From assembly GCA_964418125.1 (NCBI GenBank), contig CAYQKY010000008.1, forward strand, positions 41,043-105,042: DNA of 64,000 bases, given 5' to 3'. The translations under genes and the position numbers were made by a program. The notes beneath the pieces are model-generated. The model made no database searches, was not told the DNA's origin, and was given only the letters and a program-made list of their open reading frames with translations. This DNA is from JACJXW01 sp964418125 (GTDB lineage Bacteria > Bacteroidota > Bacteroidia > Chitinophagales > Saprospiraceae). Positions 35,577 to 44,720 of this stretch are shown piece by piece; the stretch's first letter is position 1, and each line of letters begins with the position of its first letter.

Positions 35577-37463
35577 TTAACCGTTTAATTCTTTTTGAAT
35601 CCTGGCCAGAATTTTCCCGGGCCGCAGGGGCTGCCCGTGCACATTGGAGTAGCAGTCAATATCCACCAGGGTTTGTGCCCGCAGTATCCAGGCAAGCTGG
35701 GCATAACGGCGGTTCTCAGGAGTGATCATCGGGTCATCCAGTGAGTCGCTGTAATTGATCTCCACGGTCATCACTTTTTTGAACCGCTTAAAGATATCCT
35801 TAAGCCCGGGTTCGAAGGGGCTGAGGAACCGGAGGTGCACGGAGGATACCTTCGCGCCTTCCTCGCGAGCCCGGCTGACGGCCTCTTCGATCGCTCCACG
35901 GGTGGAGCCCCAGCCGACGATCAGCAGGTCGCCCTCCTCATCACCGTGGACCTGGGGAGGTTTCAGGGTACGCCCGAAGGTGGCCAGTTTGCGGCTCCGC
36001 AGCGCAGAGGTCTTCTGGTTGATTTCCGGCAGGTAGGTCACCTTTGCTGCGGAACTGTGCGCCAGGCCGGTAAGGGTATATTCACCGCCAGCCTGCCCGG
36101 GAACCGGGCGCTGGCTCAGGCCGGTCTTGTCATCCCAGCCATAGGCCGTTACGCCCTCCTTCCAGGGGCTCTGGTCTACAGGAGGCGACAGCCACTCCTC
36201 ACGCAGCTGAGGCCTGGGGAAAGGCTGCACCCCGGTGGCCAGGTTGGCGTCGGAAAGGAGGATCACCGGCATGCGGAAGGATTCGGCGATCTTGCGCGCC
36301 AGAATAACGAAGTGGAAACATTCCTCTATGGTAGAAGGCGCCAGCACTACCTTGGGCGAATCTCCCGGCTGGCCGTACAGGACTGCCAGCAGGTCGCTCT
36401 GTTCTACCTTGGTCGGCAGGCCGGTGGAAGGGCCTCCGCGCTGTACATCGATGACGACCAGGGGGACTTCCGCCATAACGGCAAGGCCCAGGAACTCCGT
36501 TTTCAGCGCAAGCCCGGGGCCGGAAGTGATGGTCACCGATGTTTTCCCCGCATAAGATGCGCCAATGGCGAACCCAACGGCCGCGATCTCGTCTTCGGCC
36601 TGGTGGATAATACCGCCGGAAGCCTGTATGCATTCTGCCAGGTGGTGAGAGGTGGAAGTGGCCGGAGTAATAGGGTACATGGAGCAGAGCTCGATGCCGG
36701 CGGCCTGAATGCCAAAGCTGAGCGCTTCGTTGCCGTTCATCACCACCAGTTCCTGAGCGGCCTCCACTGCCGGGACCCGGAAGCGCAGTTCCAGGTTTTC
36801 CTGTGCCCACTCATAACCGGCCTGCAGCAATTGGAGGTTGGAATCGACCACCGCTTTTGATTTGGAACGAAAGGTGTATTCCACCTGGGCGGCAGCCTTT
36901 TCCATATCACGGTCGTACATGCGGCTGAGCATGCCCAGCACCCACATGTTCTTTCCCTTTTTCGGATTGGGAGTCAGCTTGAGGCATTCTTCCTCCATAG
37001 GTATCTCGTAAACCACAAAACTCCTTTCCTTAAAATCTTGAATGGCTGCAGCATAGCTCTTCCGTATCTCTTCCGACTCATCAGTCGCCCATTTGCTCTC
37101 GATGAGTACGATGGTGCCTTCCCGGTAAGCATTCTGCTCGATCCTGGTATAAGGAACGATCTCGTTGAAAGCAACCAGCACGTCGGCCTCATCGCCGGCG
37201 TTGGTGATCTTGTCTGAACCAAAGCGGATTCGAATACCGGAAGCGCTTTCTTTAGTACGGGGAGGAGGTTGAATATCGGCAGGGATAATTTCTACGGTCC
37301 ACACGCCATTGCCCATTTTGGCAGAAACGGCCCCAAAACTCTGGCCCGCTTTCTGAGCTCCTTCTCCGGAGTCGCTGACGATCTCTAAAATGTGTTCTTT
37401 CAGGACTTTCCGATCAGAAATCTTCGGGCTTGGGGTGGCCAAGCTTCCATTTCCATCTTTCAT
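35577..37463 (-). CDS. korA: 2-oxoacid (2-oxoglutarate):ferredoxin oxidoreductase alpha subunit, gamma-alpha fusion
   Basis: A 628-residue KorA. The N-terminal 200 residues are the gamma domain (FGAVSAKMGNG, then VAFNEIVPYTR), fused to the alpha domain with GNEALSFGIQAAGIELCSMYPITPATS, HQAEDEIAAVGFAIGASYAG and TSGPGLALKTEFLGLAVMAE. DVQRGGPSTGLPTKVEQSDL is characteristic of the Kor branch. The product works with KorB in the cytosol. It is the first gene of the locus, and the upstream region of 475 bases probably holds the operon promoter. Confidence 0.93.
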   Translation of the reverse strand: MKDGNGSLATPSPKISDRKVLKEHILEIVSDSGEGAQKAGQSFGAVSAKMGNGVWTVEIIPADIQPPPRTKESASGIRIRFGSDKITNAGDEADVLVAFNEIVPYTRIEQNAYREGTIVLIESKWATDESEEIRKSYAAAIQDFKERSFVVYEIPMEEECLKLTPNPKKGKNMWVLGMLSRMYDRDMEKAAAQVEYTFRSKSKAVVDSNLQLLQAGYEWAQENLELRFRVPAVEAAQELVVMNGNEALSFGIQAAGIELCSMYPITPATSTSHHLAECIQASGGIIHQAEDEIAAVGFAIGASYAGKTSVTITSGPGLALKTEFLGLAVMAEVPLVVIDVQRGGPSTGLPTKVEQSDLLAVLYGQPGDSPKVVLAPSTIEECFHFVILARKIAESFRMPVILLSDANLATGVQPFPRPQLREEWLSPPVDQSPWKEGVTAYGWDDKTGLSQRPVPGQAGGEYTLTGLAHSSAAKVTYLPEINQKTSALRSRKLATFGRTLKPPQVHGDEEGDLLIVGWGSTRGAIEEAVSRAREEGAKVSSVHLRFLSPFEPGLKDIFKRFKKVMTVEINYSDSLDDPMITPENRRYAQLAWILRAQTLVDIDCYSNVHGQPLRPGKILARIQKELNG

Positions 37464-37821
37464 AACAAATTGGCTTTGATCTTATTAAAAATCGCCGGCT
37501 AGACTGGTGCGACTAGAGCGAATCAACCAACTGCTTTCGGCCCCTAAACTCCGGGCGCCAGGATCTATGTTGGCCAGTCAATTCGTCCTGCTTTCGCTGT
37601 GCCGCTGACGTTCAATCTTTATTTTCATTGATGTTCAATAAAAATTGAGATCAAGATTGGAATTTCAAGCGGCCTCAACAATGACAGAAATCAATACCGG
37701 GGGTGAGCATTCTCATGGGGAGAAAAAAAAATTGGCTTCCCGATGCTTATTAAAGCAGGAGAAAAGGTTACCGGCAGCCCGAACCGTCAACTGGAGCATA
37801 CTCCCCTACGGGGTAAAAGAT

Positions 37822-37839
37822 TTTTCAAATATTTGAAAA
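37822..37839. promoter_or_regulatory. 18-bp perfect palindrome, candidate operator
   Basis: TTTTCAAATATTTGAAAA is perfectly symmetrical. It lies about 60 bases upstream of a plus-strand -7 box and about 360 bases upstream of korA. The symmetry suggests a dimeric regulator site, but AT-rich palindromes also arise by chance and no regulator gene is nearby. Confidence 0.35.
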
Positions 37840-37898
37840 CTCCGATATTTATTTTAGCCTGCCTGGAAATTTACGAATGAAGTAAACCGCCCAAAACT

Positions 37899-37906
37899 TA
37901 TCTTTG
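37899..37906 (+). promoter_or_regulatory. TATCTTTG -7 element
   Basis: An exact Bacteroidota -7 box 32 bases before the ATG of the gene at 37939. No clear -33 TTTG is present at the expected distance. Confidence 0.4.
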
Positions 37907-37938
37907 GGAATTCAGAACTTCATCAGGAAATCAATAGA

Positions 37939-38976
37939 ATGAGAACCATCTTATTGACCGTAGCTATTCTACTCTACACCATGCAAATTACCGCCCAGTC
38001 CAAGCCCGGTTTTTTCCCTGAGGACGTCACAACCGAAGGCGGGCAATTGCGGTGTTTCTGCAAGCCCGGCGTGGAGAACGGGTCCCGCTCCAAAGGGATG
38101 GAACTGTCATACGGGTATTTCGGCGGAGGCAGATTCAAGGCGGAGGACACCCTGCTGGCCTCTCCTTTGACCGAATTCCGGAACCTGAGCTACATGAAGC
38201 TGGACCTTAAGGCGCCGCTCATCAACAAAGAAAACCTTAAGCTGTTGGTGAGCTATTCCTATTTCTCGGAACTGTACGATTTCAAACGATTCGGGCCAGA
38301 CTTCAGCGAGACGTTCCGTGAACTCAATGACGGCGCCCTCAAAAGCAGTTCGCTGGGCGTCATCTTTTCCAGGCCGCTGAGCGAACATCATTACCTTGCT
38401 TTCCGCTTTAAGCTATCCGCCAACGGGAATTACGAGGGGCTGGGGCGCTTTTTCGAGGACCGGTTCGCGATATATAAACTCTACGGCATTTATGCCATTA
38501 AGCCCAGCGAGGATTTCGAGTGGGGGCTGGGGCTGGCCTATGCCAAAAGCTTCCGCCGTAACAACCTGATCCCCTTCCTCCTGTTCAACCGCAATTTCAA
38601 TGAAAACTGGGGCATAGAATCCGTATTCCCTGCCAATGTTTTTCTCCGTTATAACCTCCAAGAAGGAGACATCCTGCTCTTCGGGGTAGAATACGACAGC
38701 CAGAGCTACCGGGTGGCCGTTCCCACTTCCACAAACAGCCAGTTCGACTACGCCGTTAACCATTCCGAGTTCTTCGCCTCCATAAGGGTAGAACACCGGT
38801 TTGCCCGATGGGTCTGGGGCAACTTCAAAGCCGGGTACCGGTTCAACTTCAGTACGGATTTTGAGGCAAAAGCTCCCGGCACCACTTCTTTCAATGTTGA
38901 GCAATCGAATGCCCTTTTCTTCCAGTTCGGTTTTTTTCTCTCCCCTCCCGATGATATCCTCAGCCGTTCTCATTAA
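37939..38976 (+). CDS. Outer membrane beta-barrel protein (DUF6268-like)
   Basis: A 345-residue protein with a signal peptide (MRTILLTVAILLYTMQITAQ). The mature part consists of alternating hydrophobic/polar strands ending in aromatic residues, for example SLGVIFSRPLSEHHYLAFRF and LLFGVEYDSQSYRV, and ends near FFQFGFFLS, the pattern of an outer membrane beta-barrel. It looks like the DUF6268 group, which has no known function. It stands divergent from korA. Confidence 0.7.
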   Translation: MRTILLTVAILLYTMQITAQSKPGFFPEDVTTEGGQLRCFCKPGVENGSRSKGMELSYGYFGGGRFKAEDTLLASPLTEFRNLSYMKLDLKAPLINKENLKLLVSYSYFSELYDFKRFGPDFSETFRELNDGALKSSSLGVIFSRPLSEHHYLAFRFKLSANGNYEGLGRFFEDRFAIYKLYGIYAIKPSEDFEWGLGLAYAKSFRRNNLIPFLLFNRNFNENWGIESVFPANVFLRYNLQEGDILLFGVEYDSQSYRVAVPTSTNSQFDYAVNHSEFFASIRVEHRFARWVWGNFKAGYRFNFSTDFEAKAPGTTSFNVEQSNALFFQFGFFLSPPDDILSRSH

Positions 38977-39147
38977 CCCTCCTGGATGCCTGATTTTCCC
39001 GGCAAGGCCGGCTTACAGCCCATCATTGTGGCCCTTTGGGCAGGCTGCCAAAAGAGTGTTTTCAAACATGGCCCCAGGGCAGCCTGTTCTATAAGTGAAT
39101 GATGCTCAATAATGTGCAGCCAATTTTTCACTCAACCTATTCATACC

Positions 39148-39843
39148 ATGAGATATGCTTTCTTAAACCTTATTCTTATGCTGGGCCTTCCTCTGCTTTC
39201 CATTGCCCAGATCGTAGAGATCACCAATTCCTCCATTAAACACGAAAAAGCTGAGCGGCCCTGTATTTTGGTGGAGCTGGAAGCCGGGCCCAAAACGGTA
39301 AAGGGCGCCTGGAAGGATTACCTGCAGGACAAACACGATGTCAGGCTGAAAGGCTTTGGTTTTCTGGCCAATAAAGACCTGCTGGATGCCGAAGAGGTGC
39401 AGTTCGAGGCCATCACTGGCAAAGCCATGAACTTTTACACGCATTTCGACGAGAAAAAAGACAAAACCCGGATGTGCGTTTTCGCTTCCCTCGGTTACGA
39501 TATCTACCTGAACCCGGGCGAATACCCGAAGGAATACCGGGCCATGCGAAAGATCGTGGACAATTTCATCAGTGATTTCGTCCCCAGATACTATGAGCAG
39601 CAGGTGGAAGAAAGTGAAGAGCAGGTGAGCGACTTGGAGGCGGAGATCAAAAACCTGAAGAATGATATTTCCGACAACGAAAAAGAAATTGATGACAACC
39701 TCAAGGAGGTTGAAAAGCTAAAAAAAGAGAACATCACCCTCTCTGCCGACCTGGACAAAAAGGAAAACCGCCTCAGGGAAGTCGAGCAGTTGCTCCAACA
39801 AAAACAGAAGAAGCTGAAAGCCGCCAAAAAGGAACTGCAATAA
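39148..39843 (+). CDS. Secreted protein with C-terminal coiled coil, function unknown
   Basis: A 231-residue protein with a signal peptide (MRYAFLNLILMLGLPLLSIAQ; ATG 39148 chosen over the longer frame from 39112). Residues 20-150 are globular with no motif I recognise. From about residue 155 to the end is a highly charged coiled coil rich in E and K (VSDLEAEIKNLKNDISDNEK, then LRQVEQLL-like heptads). It is probably a periplasmic protein that oligomerises through the coiled coil. Confidence 0.72.
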   Translation: MRYAFLNLILMLGLPLLSIAQIVEITNSSIKHEKAERPCILVELEAGPKTVKGAWKDYLQDKHDVRLKGFGFLANKDLLDAEEVQFEAITGKAMNFYTHFDEKKDKTRMCVFASLGYDIYLNPGEYPKEYRAMRKIVDNFISDFVPRYYEQQVEESEEQVSDLEAEIKNLKNDISDNEKEIDDNLKEVEKLKKENITLSADLDKKENRLREVEQLLQQKQKKLKAAKKELQ

Positions 39844-39948
39844 GCTTTAATTTTCATGCACCAGGGCAACAATGTTCAAGGGCGCTCCACTACCACGATG
39901 GATCAGCATGGGGAGGCCGCCCCCGGCTGCCACCCTGGCGGTGGCTGT

Positions 39949-40989
39949 TCACTTACTTCGTTTCCACTCCTGAACCTCGCCACCGCCCAGCCTCAGAAAT
40001 AAGCTGTCGCCTCTGACCTGAAAGGCAGCAAAAGGCTTCCACCCTCCTTCCTGTAAAAAATAGAGGATATTGTTTGAGATTCTCCACCGTCCACGGGTAA
40101 CGCCATCACTGTCGGGAGCAGTGCGGACAGCCCCGGCGTCTCCATAGTAGAACCTGCTATCAGGTAGAAGCCTCATTAGCCATTGCCTGGTACTTGTAGA
40201 CCTGCCCTGACGGATTATCTCCGTATAAGCCCAATTCCCGGGAAGAGGTTTTGTTGCTTCACTCAAAAATACGATTTCGGATTGCCCGTTTTCTCCAGAA
40301 AAGGTAAAGGTAACGACATTGGCGCTCAGGTTTGCGGAAAACTTCATCCGCCCCTGTGTCTGTGGGTCCACCACTTCTCCCCAGGCATCAGTCCCGCTGA
40401 TGGCTCCTTCGAGGATATATTTATAACCGCCGGCATCGATCTCGCCGCTGAGCTGGTTTCCATAGCGGCTGACGTATAAACTGGCTGGCGTCTCATTGGA
40501 CTCCCCATAGTATTCCCCTTCCCAGGTTCCCGGAGGGAGGCCCTGCTCCGGCACCGGCGCCTGCCCGGTATTTGTTTCCTGGCCAGGCTCCTGCCGGCCT
40601 AATGTTATAGGAGCTTTTGCCCTCTCCCGGCGGGTAAGAACAAATTCCTGTGCGTTGAGGTGATCCGGCTGGTTGTAGGCATCGGCAGGTATGATCCTGA
40701 GGACGAGCCGTTCACCCTGGAGATAAGCTTCAAAATACATTCCACCATCCTGGTTGGCCAGCGTCCCCTTTGCTTCCCCTTTTTCAATGATCGCATTGGC
40801 CTGAAAGCGGGCGCCGTCCGAATCGATCAACGTACCCCCCAACTGGTTCCAGCCGGTTTCTTCAAGCTGTATAACAACCTCGCTTCCATACGCCGGCAAA
40901 AAATATTCACCAGCGAAACCCTGACCGGCCAGCAGACAGGGGAAAAAGGCCAGAAGTAATAATGTTTTCCCTTTATTATTGGTACACAT
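39949..40989 (-). CDS. Secreted protein of unknown function
   Basis: A 346-residue protein with a signal peptide (TLLLLAFFPCLLAGQGFAG, about residues 9-27). Two similar beta-rich lobes are suggested: GGTLIDSDGARFQANAIIEKG near residue 50 and GTWEGEYYGESNETPASLYV near 155, each followed by strands. The C-terminus has W-x-I-S-N-N-I-L-Y-F-L and LFLRLGGGEVQEW. A proline/glutamine-rich linker (about 130-150) separates the lobes. I do not recognise the family. It is convergent with the coiled-coil protein gene. Confidence 0.65.
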   Translation of the reverse strand: MCTNNKGKTLLLLAFFPCLLAGQGFAGEYFLPAYGSEVVIQLEETGWNQLGGTLIDSDGARFQANAIIEKGEAKGTLANQDGGMYFEAYLQGERLVLRIIPADAYNQPDHLNAQEFVLTRRERAKAPITLGRQEPGQETNTGQAPVPEQGLPPGTWEGEYYGESNETPASLYVSRYGNQLSGEIDAGGYKYILEGAISGTDAWGEVVDPQTQGRMKFSANLSANVVTFTFSGENGQSEIVFLSEATKPLPGNWAYTEIIRQGRSTSTRQWLMRLLPDSRFYYGDAGAVRTAPDSDGVTRGRWRISNNILYFLQEGGWKPFAAFQVRGDSLFLRLGGGEVQEWKRSK

Positions 40990-41105
40990 CTGTATTTGTT
41001 TTCTTCTATGATGCTATAGAATTCGATGCATAATATCGCTCACCCCAACTCAAAATGCAAGATTTGTCCAAAGAATAGAAAGGTTTGAGACAGCCTCCGG
41101 TAATT

Positions 41106-41600
41106 TCATCCTTCGATAAAATCCCGTAAAGCATCCAGGTAGGCCTGCCCCCTGCGCTCGGCGAAAAAATCAAGCACCAGCATTAAACCCGCCTGCAGGA
41201 ACAGGCCTGCCCCCACTCCTTTCCAGTAACCGGGCTCCTCGAAAAAAAGGATCAAAGCCAGGCCCGCCAGAGAAAGAAGGATCTCTATCCACCGGTACCA
41301 TACAAAATTCTTCATCACCTGCTCCATACGGGGGATCTCCTCCCTGTCGATGCGGTAGGGCTCGCGTTCCACCATTTTGTTTACGCGCTCGGCGTCTTGC
41401 GAAGACCGCATCAATACCGTAAGCCCGACGGTGAGCTGAATAAGGGCGACGAGCAGGAGCGGCCAGCCCATCCCATTGTAAAATGGCTTCTGTATGTCCA
41501 GCCAGAAGACGAGAGCAGCCAGGACAGACAGAATTCCGACTACGATAAACAGCAGGCTTTCGGAGCGCTCCGCCTGAAAATATTTGTCGATAAAATCCAT
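41106..41600 (-). CDS. Small integral membrane protein, four predicted membrane segments
   Basis: A 164-residue protein. Hydrophobic segments are at about residues 15-35, 45-62, 105-122 and 127-145. A polar central loop (RVNKMVEREPYRIDREEIPR) separates the two pairs. No family assigned. It stands alone between a convergent-type gap and a divergent start for the SDR gene. Confidence 0.7.
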   Translation of the reverse strand: MDFIDKYFQAERSESLLFIVVGILSVLAALVFWLDIQKPFYNGMGWPLLLVALIQLTVGLTVLMRSSQDAERVNKMVEREPYRIDREEIPRMEQVMKNFVWYRWIEILLSLAGLALILFFEEPGYWKGVGAGLFLQAGLMLVLDFFAERRGQAYLDALRDFIEG

Positions 41601-41744
41601 ACGTTTCGATTTGCCGGTTTTTCCGAGCTACAAACCAACGGCTTTTTCCCTTAGTTGCCTAAAGTAGTAAATTACCGGATTCCATATTCGCCGGCCAGCT
41701 CTTTTTCCCCTGAAATTTCTTTACTTTACCAAAAAAACGCCGCC

Positions 41745-42551
41745 ATGGAACGCCCCGTCGCTATTATTACCGGCGCCGCCAGTGGGATCGGGAGGCATTT
41801 TGCCCGGAAGAACCGCAGACAATTCCGCTGGGTGGCCACCGACATCCAGGAAACCCGTTTGTTGGAGGCCTTCGGGGAAGAAACCAAAGATTTTCTCCCG
41901 TTGAGCCTCGATGTCAGCAATGCCCGGGACTGGAACCGCGTGGCCGAGGCCACCCTGAAAAAGTTTGGCCGAGTTGATTACCTTCTGAATATAGCCGGCG
42001 TGTCCCTGCCCCGCTTCATTACAGAAGCGGATGAATCCTACATTGACAAACACCTGGATATCAACGCCAAAGGCGTCCTGTACGGCACTACCCGGATAGC
42101 CCGTGTGATGGAAAAACAGGGCGGAGGCCATATCATCAATATTGCTTCCCTGGCCGGCATTGCCCCGGTCCCCGGTATGTCCTATTATACCGCCTCCAAG
42201 TTTGCCGTCAGGGGCTTCTCGCTGGCGGCGGCCCTGGAATTGCGGGAGAAAGGCATTTACGTCACCACCATCTGCCCCGACCTGGTCCGCACTCCCATGT
42301 TTGACCACCAACTCACACTGCCCCGGGAATCGGCATTGAGCTTTTCGGGCTCTACAAAGGTGCTCACGGTGGAAGATGTGGAGCGGGCAATACAGAAAGC
42401 CATAAAAAAGAAGCCATTGGAACTGGCCATTCCCCCGGCGAGAGGCATCCTGGCCAAGATCGGCGGCTCGATCAGCGGGCTGGCCTGGCTGCTGTACCGG
42501 GACCTGTACCGGAAAGGGCTGAAAAATGCTGAAAAACTGAAAAACCGTTAA
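41745..42551 (+). CDS. Short-chain dehydrogenase/reductase
   Basis: A 268-residue classical SDR. The cofactor motif is TGAASGIG (residues 9-16), with NIAGVS and NIASLAG strands and the catalytic YxxxK in SYYTASKFA. ATDIQETR after strand 2 has Asp, which favours NAD(H) over NADP(H). I chose ATG 41745 (MERPVAIITG); the open frame begins at 41655 without family similarity. The next gene, an extended SDR, starts 2 bases after its stop, so the pair is an operon. Substrate unknown. Confidence 0.88.
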   Translation: MERPVAIITGAASGIGRHFARKNRRQFRWVATDIQETRLLEAFGEETKDFLPLSLDVSNARDWNRVAEATLKKFGRVDYLLNIAGVSLPRFITEADESYIDKHLDINAKGVLYGTTRIARVMEKQGGGHIINIASLAGIAPVPGMSYYTASKFAVRGFSLAAALELREKGIYVTTICPDLVRTPMFDHQLTLPRESALSFSGSTKVLTVEDVERAIQKAIKKKPLELAIPPARGILAKIGGSISGLAWLLYRDLYRKGLKNAEKLKNR

Positions 42552-42553
42552 AT

Positions 42554-43537
42554 ATGGAAACCCCTGTTCTGATCACCGGCGCCAATGGGTTTATCGGGCG
42601 GCGGCTCGTCCGGCGCCTCCTTGCCGAAGGGCTGGAAGTACACGCCCTGGTATTGCCGAATGAACCAGTGCCGATCGACTGGGAGGAGGAAGTAGCAATC
42701 CACAGAGGAGATATCACGGACAGGGAGGGCCTGCTGCGGCTCGCCAGAGGAAAGAAAAAGATCTTCCACCTGGCGGCTATTGTCGGCGACTGGGGGCCGG
42801 AAAGCTTATTCAGGCAGGTAACAGTTGAAGGCACCAGGAATGTACTGGACGCTGCATTAATGGAAAATGCGCCGGTGGTCCTGGCCTCCAGCATCGCGGT
42901 GTACGGCAACCGCCTGCAGAACACCACCTGCCACGAAAGCCTGTCCCACGGCAAAGCTATGGGCCCTTACGGCAAGGCCAAACAAGCTCAGGAAGTACTG
43001 GCCAGAAGCTATATGGAAAAGCATGGCCTTCCCGTAGTCATCATCCGCCCGGCAAACGTCTACGGCCCCGGATGCCGGCCGTGGGTGCATGAACTCATCC
43101 AGGCTATGCGCAAAGGGCCGGTGCTGATCGGGCGGGGAGAAAACAATGCCGGCCTGATTTATGTAGACAACGTGGTAGAAATGATGGTCCTCGCTGCCGG
43201 CAACCCGAAAGCCATTGGGCAGGTATATAATGCCGCCGAAGATAACCCCGCCACCTGGAAGGAATATACGTGCCACCTGGCCAAAATGGCCGGCCTGCCT
43301 CCTCCCCGTTCCCTCCCCTACTGGCTGGCCCGCCCGGCTACCCTTTTTCTGGAAAACACCTGGAAATGGCTGGGTATCCGGTCCCGCCCACAACTGACCC
43401 GGGAAGCCTTAAACCTGGTGACGGCCAGGTACGACCTTCCTGTTCAAAAAGCTAAAGAGGAACTGGGGTATGAACCGGTCGTCGGGTTTGAGGAAGGAAT
43501 GAGGCAGATCGAAGAATACTTCAGGAGCCTGGGGTGA
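42554..43537 (+). CDS. NAD-dependent epimerase/dehydratase (extended SDR, 3-beta-HSD-like)
   Basis: A 327-residue extended SDR. It has TGANGFIGRRL (residues 8-18), a conserved Ser in LASSIAVYG, and the catalytic YGKAK (YxxxK). NVYGPGCRPWVH and NAAEDNPATWKEY are typical of the sterol-dehydrogenase/NAD-epimerase branch. The pairing with a classical SDR suggests successive redox steps on one lipid or isoprenoid-type substrate, but this is inference. Confidence 0.87.
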   Translation: METPVLITGANGFIGRRLVRRLLAEGLEVHALVLPNEPVPIDWEEEVAIHRGDITDREGLLRLARGKKKIFHLAAIVGDWGPESLFRQVTVEGTRNVLDAALMENAPVVLASSIAVYGNRLQNTTCHESLSHGKAMGPYGKAKQAQEVLARSYMEKHGLPVVIIRPANVYGPGCRPWVHELIQAMRKGPVLIGRGENNAGLIYVDNVVEMMVLAAGNPKAIGQVYNAAEDNPATWKEYTCHLAKMAGLPPPRSLPYWLARPATLFLENTWKWLGIRSRPQLTREALNLVTARYDLPVQKAKEELGYEPVVGFEEGMRQIEEYFRSLG

Positions 43538-43630
43538 GGGGGGAAGGGGGAAGTGATTGAGTGAATGCGGGCCCGCCTTCGTTAAAGCTTCGGACGGGTA
43601 AAAATGAGCGAATGAAGGAATGAATGGTTC

Positions 43631-44473
43631 TCAACTCCACTTTATTTCTACGAATTCTCCAATCTTCCGGTAACCGATAGCCTGGTATATCTTATTCGAC
43701 GTGGGATTGGCCAGGTCGGTGAACAAGGCGCAGAACCGATAGCCGCTCTCCAGCATTCTCCTGCTCAACCGGGCTACGCAATTGCTGGCATATCCCTGGC
43801 CGCGGTGTTCCGGAGGGGTGTAAACGGCGTTGATGGTGATGCCATTTCGCGTAGGGCGGGTAGCCGCCGCCATTCCAACCGGCATGCCGGTTTCCCAGAA
43901 GAACAAGTCGCCCTGCGCCAGGTGTTGTTCCACCAACTGGCGGCTGAGTTGCTCAGCCGGGCCACCTAATACCTCCCGGTTGAACGCACACATCCACTGA
44001 TAGGCCAGCTCCACCTCTTCATTTATCACCCGCCGCAACCTTCCACGGCAGGGAACGGGGGGAATAACTTCCTCCAACTGAAAGACGCCCATTTCTTTTT
44101 TCACCTCCCAGGCCCTTCCACTCAAGGCGCTCCATGCTTTCGAAAAAGGCTCCGCTAAGGCTCGCGGCCCCAAAATCCCCGGAACCTCAATGCCTCGTTC
44201 GGCGGCAAGGCTGAATGCCAGGCGGGCACAATCGGCGCCAGCCTCCGGGCCGCCATAGATCAACAAGTTGCGGGGAGGGGTCTGCAGGGCGCAGAAAACC
44301 GGCCGGCCGTTTTCCCGAATCCCCAGGAAATGGGCTTCTTTATAAACGGAGGCTACGTCCCGCATCCCCAGGGCAATACCCAGGAGGAGGTTGTTGGCGG
44401 CTTCTTCCCGCTCCAGGAGGAGAAGGTTTTCTTTCAGAAAAGCGGCAGCATCGGGATAGGCCGTTATTTCCAT
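43631..44473 (-). CDS. GNAT-family acetyltransferase, two-domain type
   Basis: A 280-residue protein starting at ATG 44471-44473 (MEITAYPDAAAF). The C-terminal half is a GNAT fold with the acetyl-CoA loop EHRGQGYASNCV and the following LFTDLANPTSNKIYQAIGY. The N-terminal half is a second, diverged GNAT-like lobe without that loop. Such proteins are cytosolic N-acyltransferases of mostly unknown substrate. The longer frame to 44518 adds no family residues. Confidence 0.82.
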   Translation of the reverse strand: MEITAYPDAAAFLKENLLLLEREEAANNLLLGIALGMRDVASVYKEAHFLGIRENGRPVFCALQTPPRNLLIYGGPEAGADCARLAFSLAAERGIEVPGILGPRALAEPFSKAWSALSGRAWEVKKEMGVFQLEEVIPPVPCRGRLRRVINEEVELAYQWMCAFNREVLGGPAEQLSRQLVEQHLAQGDLFFWETGMPVGMAAATRPTRNGITINAVYTPPEHRGQGYASNCVARLSRRMLESGYRFCALFTDLANPTSNKIYQAIGYRKIGEFVEIKWS

Positions 44474-44587
44474 ATTTGGCAGGAGTTTTAGAATCAACAT
44501 CCGGATAAAATGATGCAAATGCCGGGTGCTTTCCCTCTAAACCAAAAAATAAAATCAATGATTCCCGCAATTGTCAATTATTCCCTC

Positions 44588-44595
44588 TACCTTTG
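44588..44595 (+). promoter_or_regulatory. TACCTTTG -7 element, leader of about 120 bases
   Basis: An exact -7 box upstream of the DEAD-box helicase gene. The upstream TTG at 44571 gives a spacer of 14, shorter than consensus. Transcription from here would give a leader of about 120 bases, as often found in cold-regulated RNA helicase genes. Confidence 0.4.
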
Positions 44596-44720
44596 CGCCT
44601 TTATTTTTCAGAGTGAATGCCCGATTGGGAAAAGCCGTGAATCTTTTCCGTGGTTGAGCAGGCACTTGATCATCGCGGCAGGGCCCGAAACTGAGGAAGG
44701 TAGCCGCTCAACCAACAATA

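Larger units (their letters stand above)
37464..37938. other. Divergent control region between korA and an outer membrane gene
   Basis: The 475-base region separates the korAB-rnf locus (minus) from the gene at 37939 (plus). It contains a perfect 18-bp palindrome at 37822-37839, a short GC hairpin CCCCTACGGGG at 37803-37813, and a plus-strand TATCTTTG at 37899-37906. A 63-codon frame at 37645 shows no protein character. No TAnnTTTG in the minus direction close to korA was found. Confidence 0.5.
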
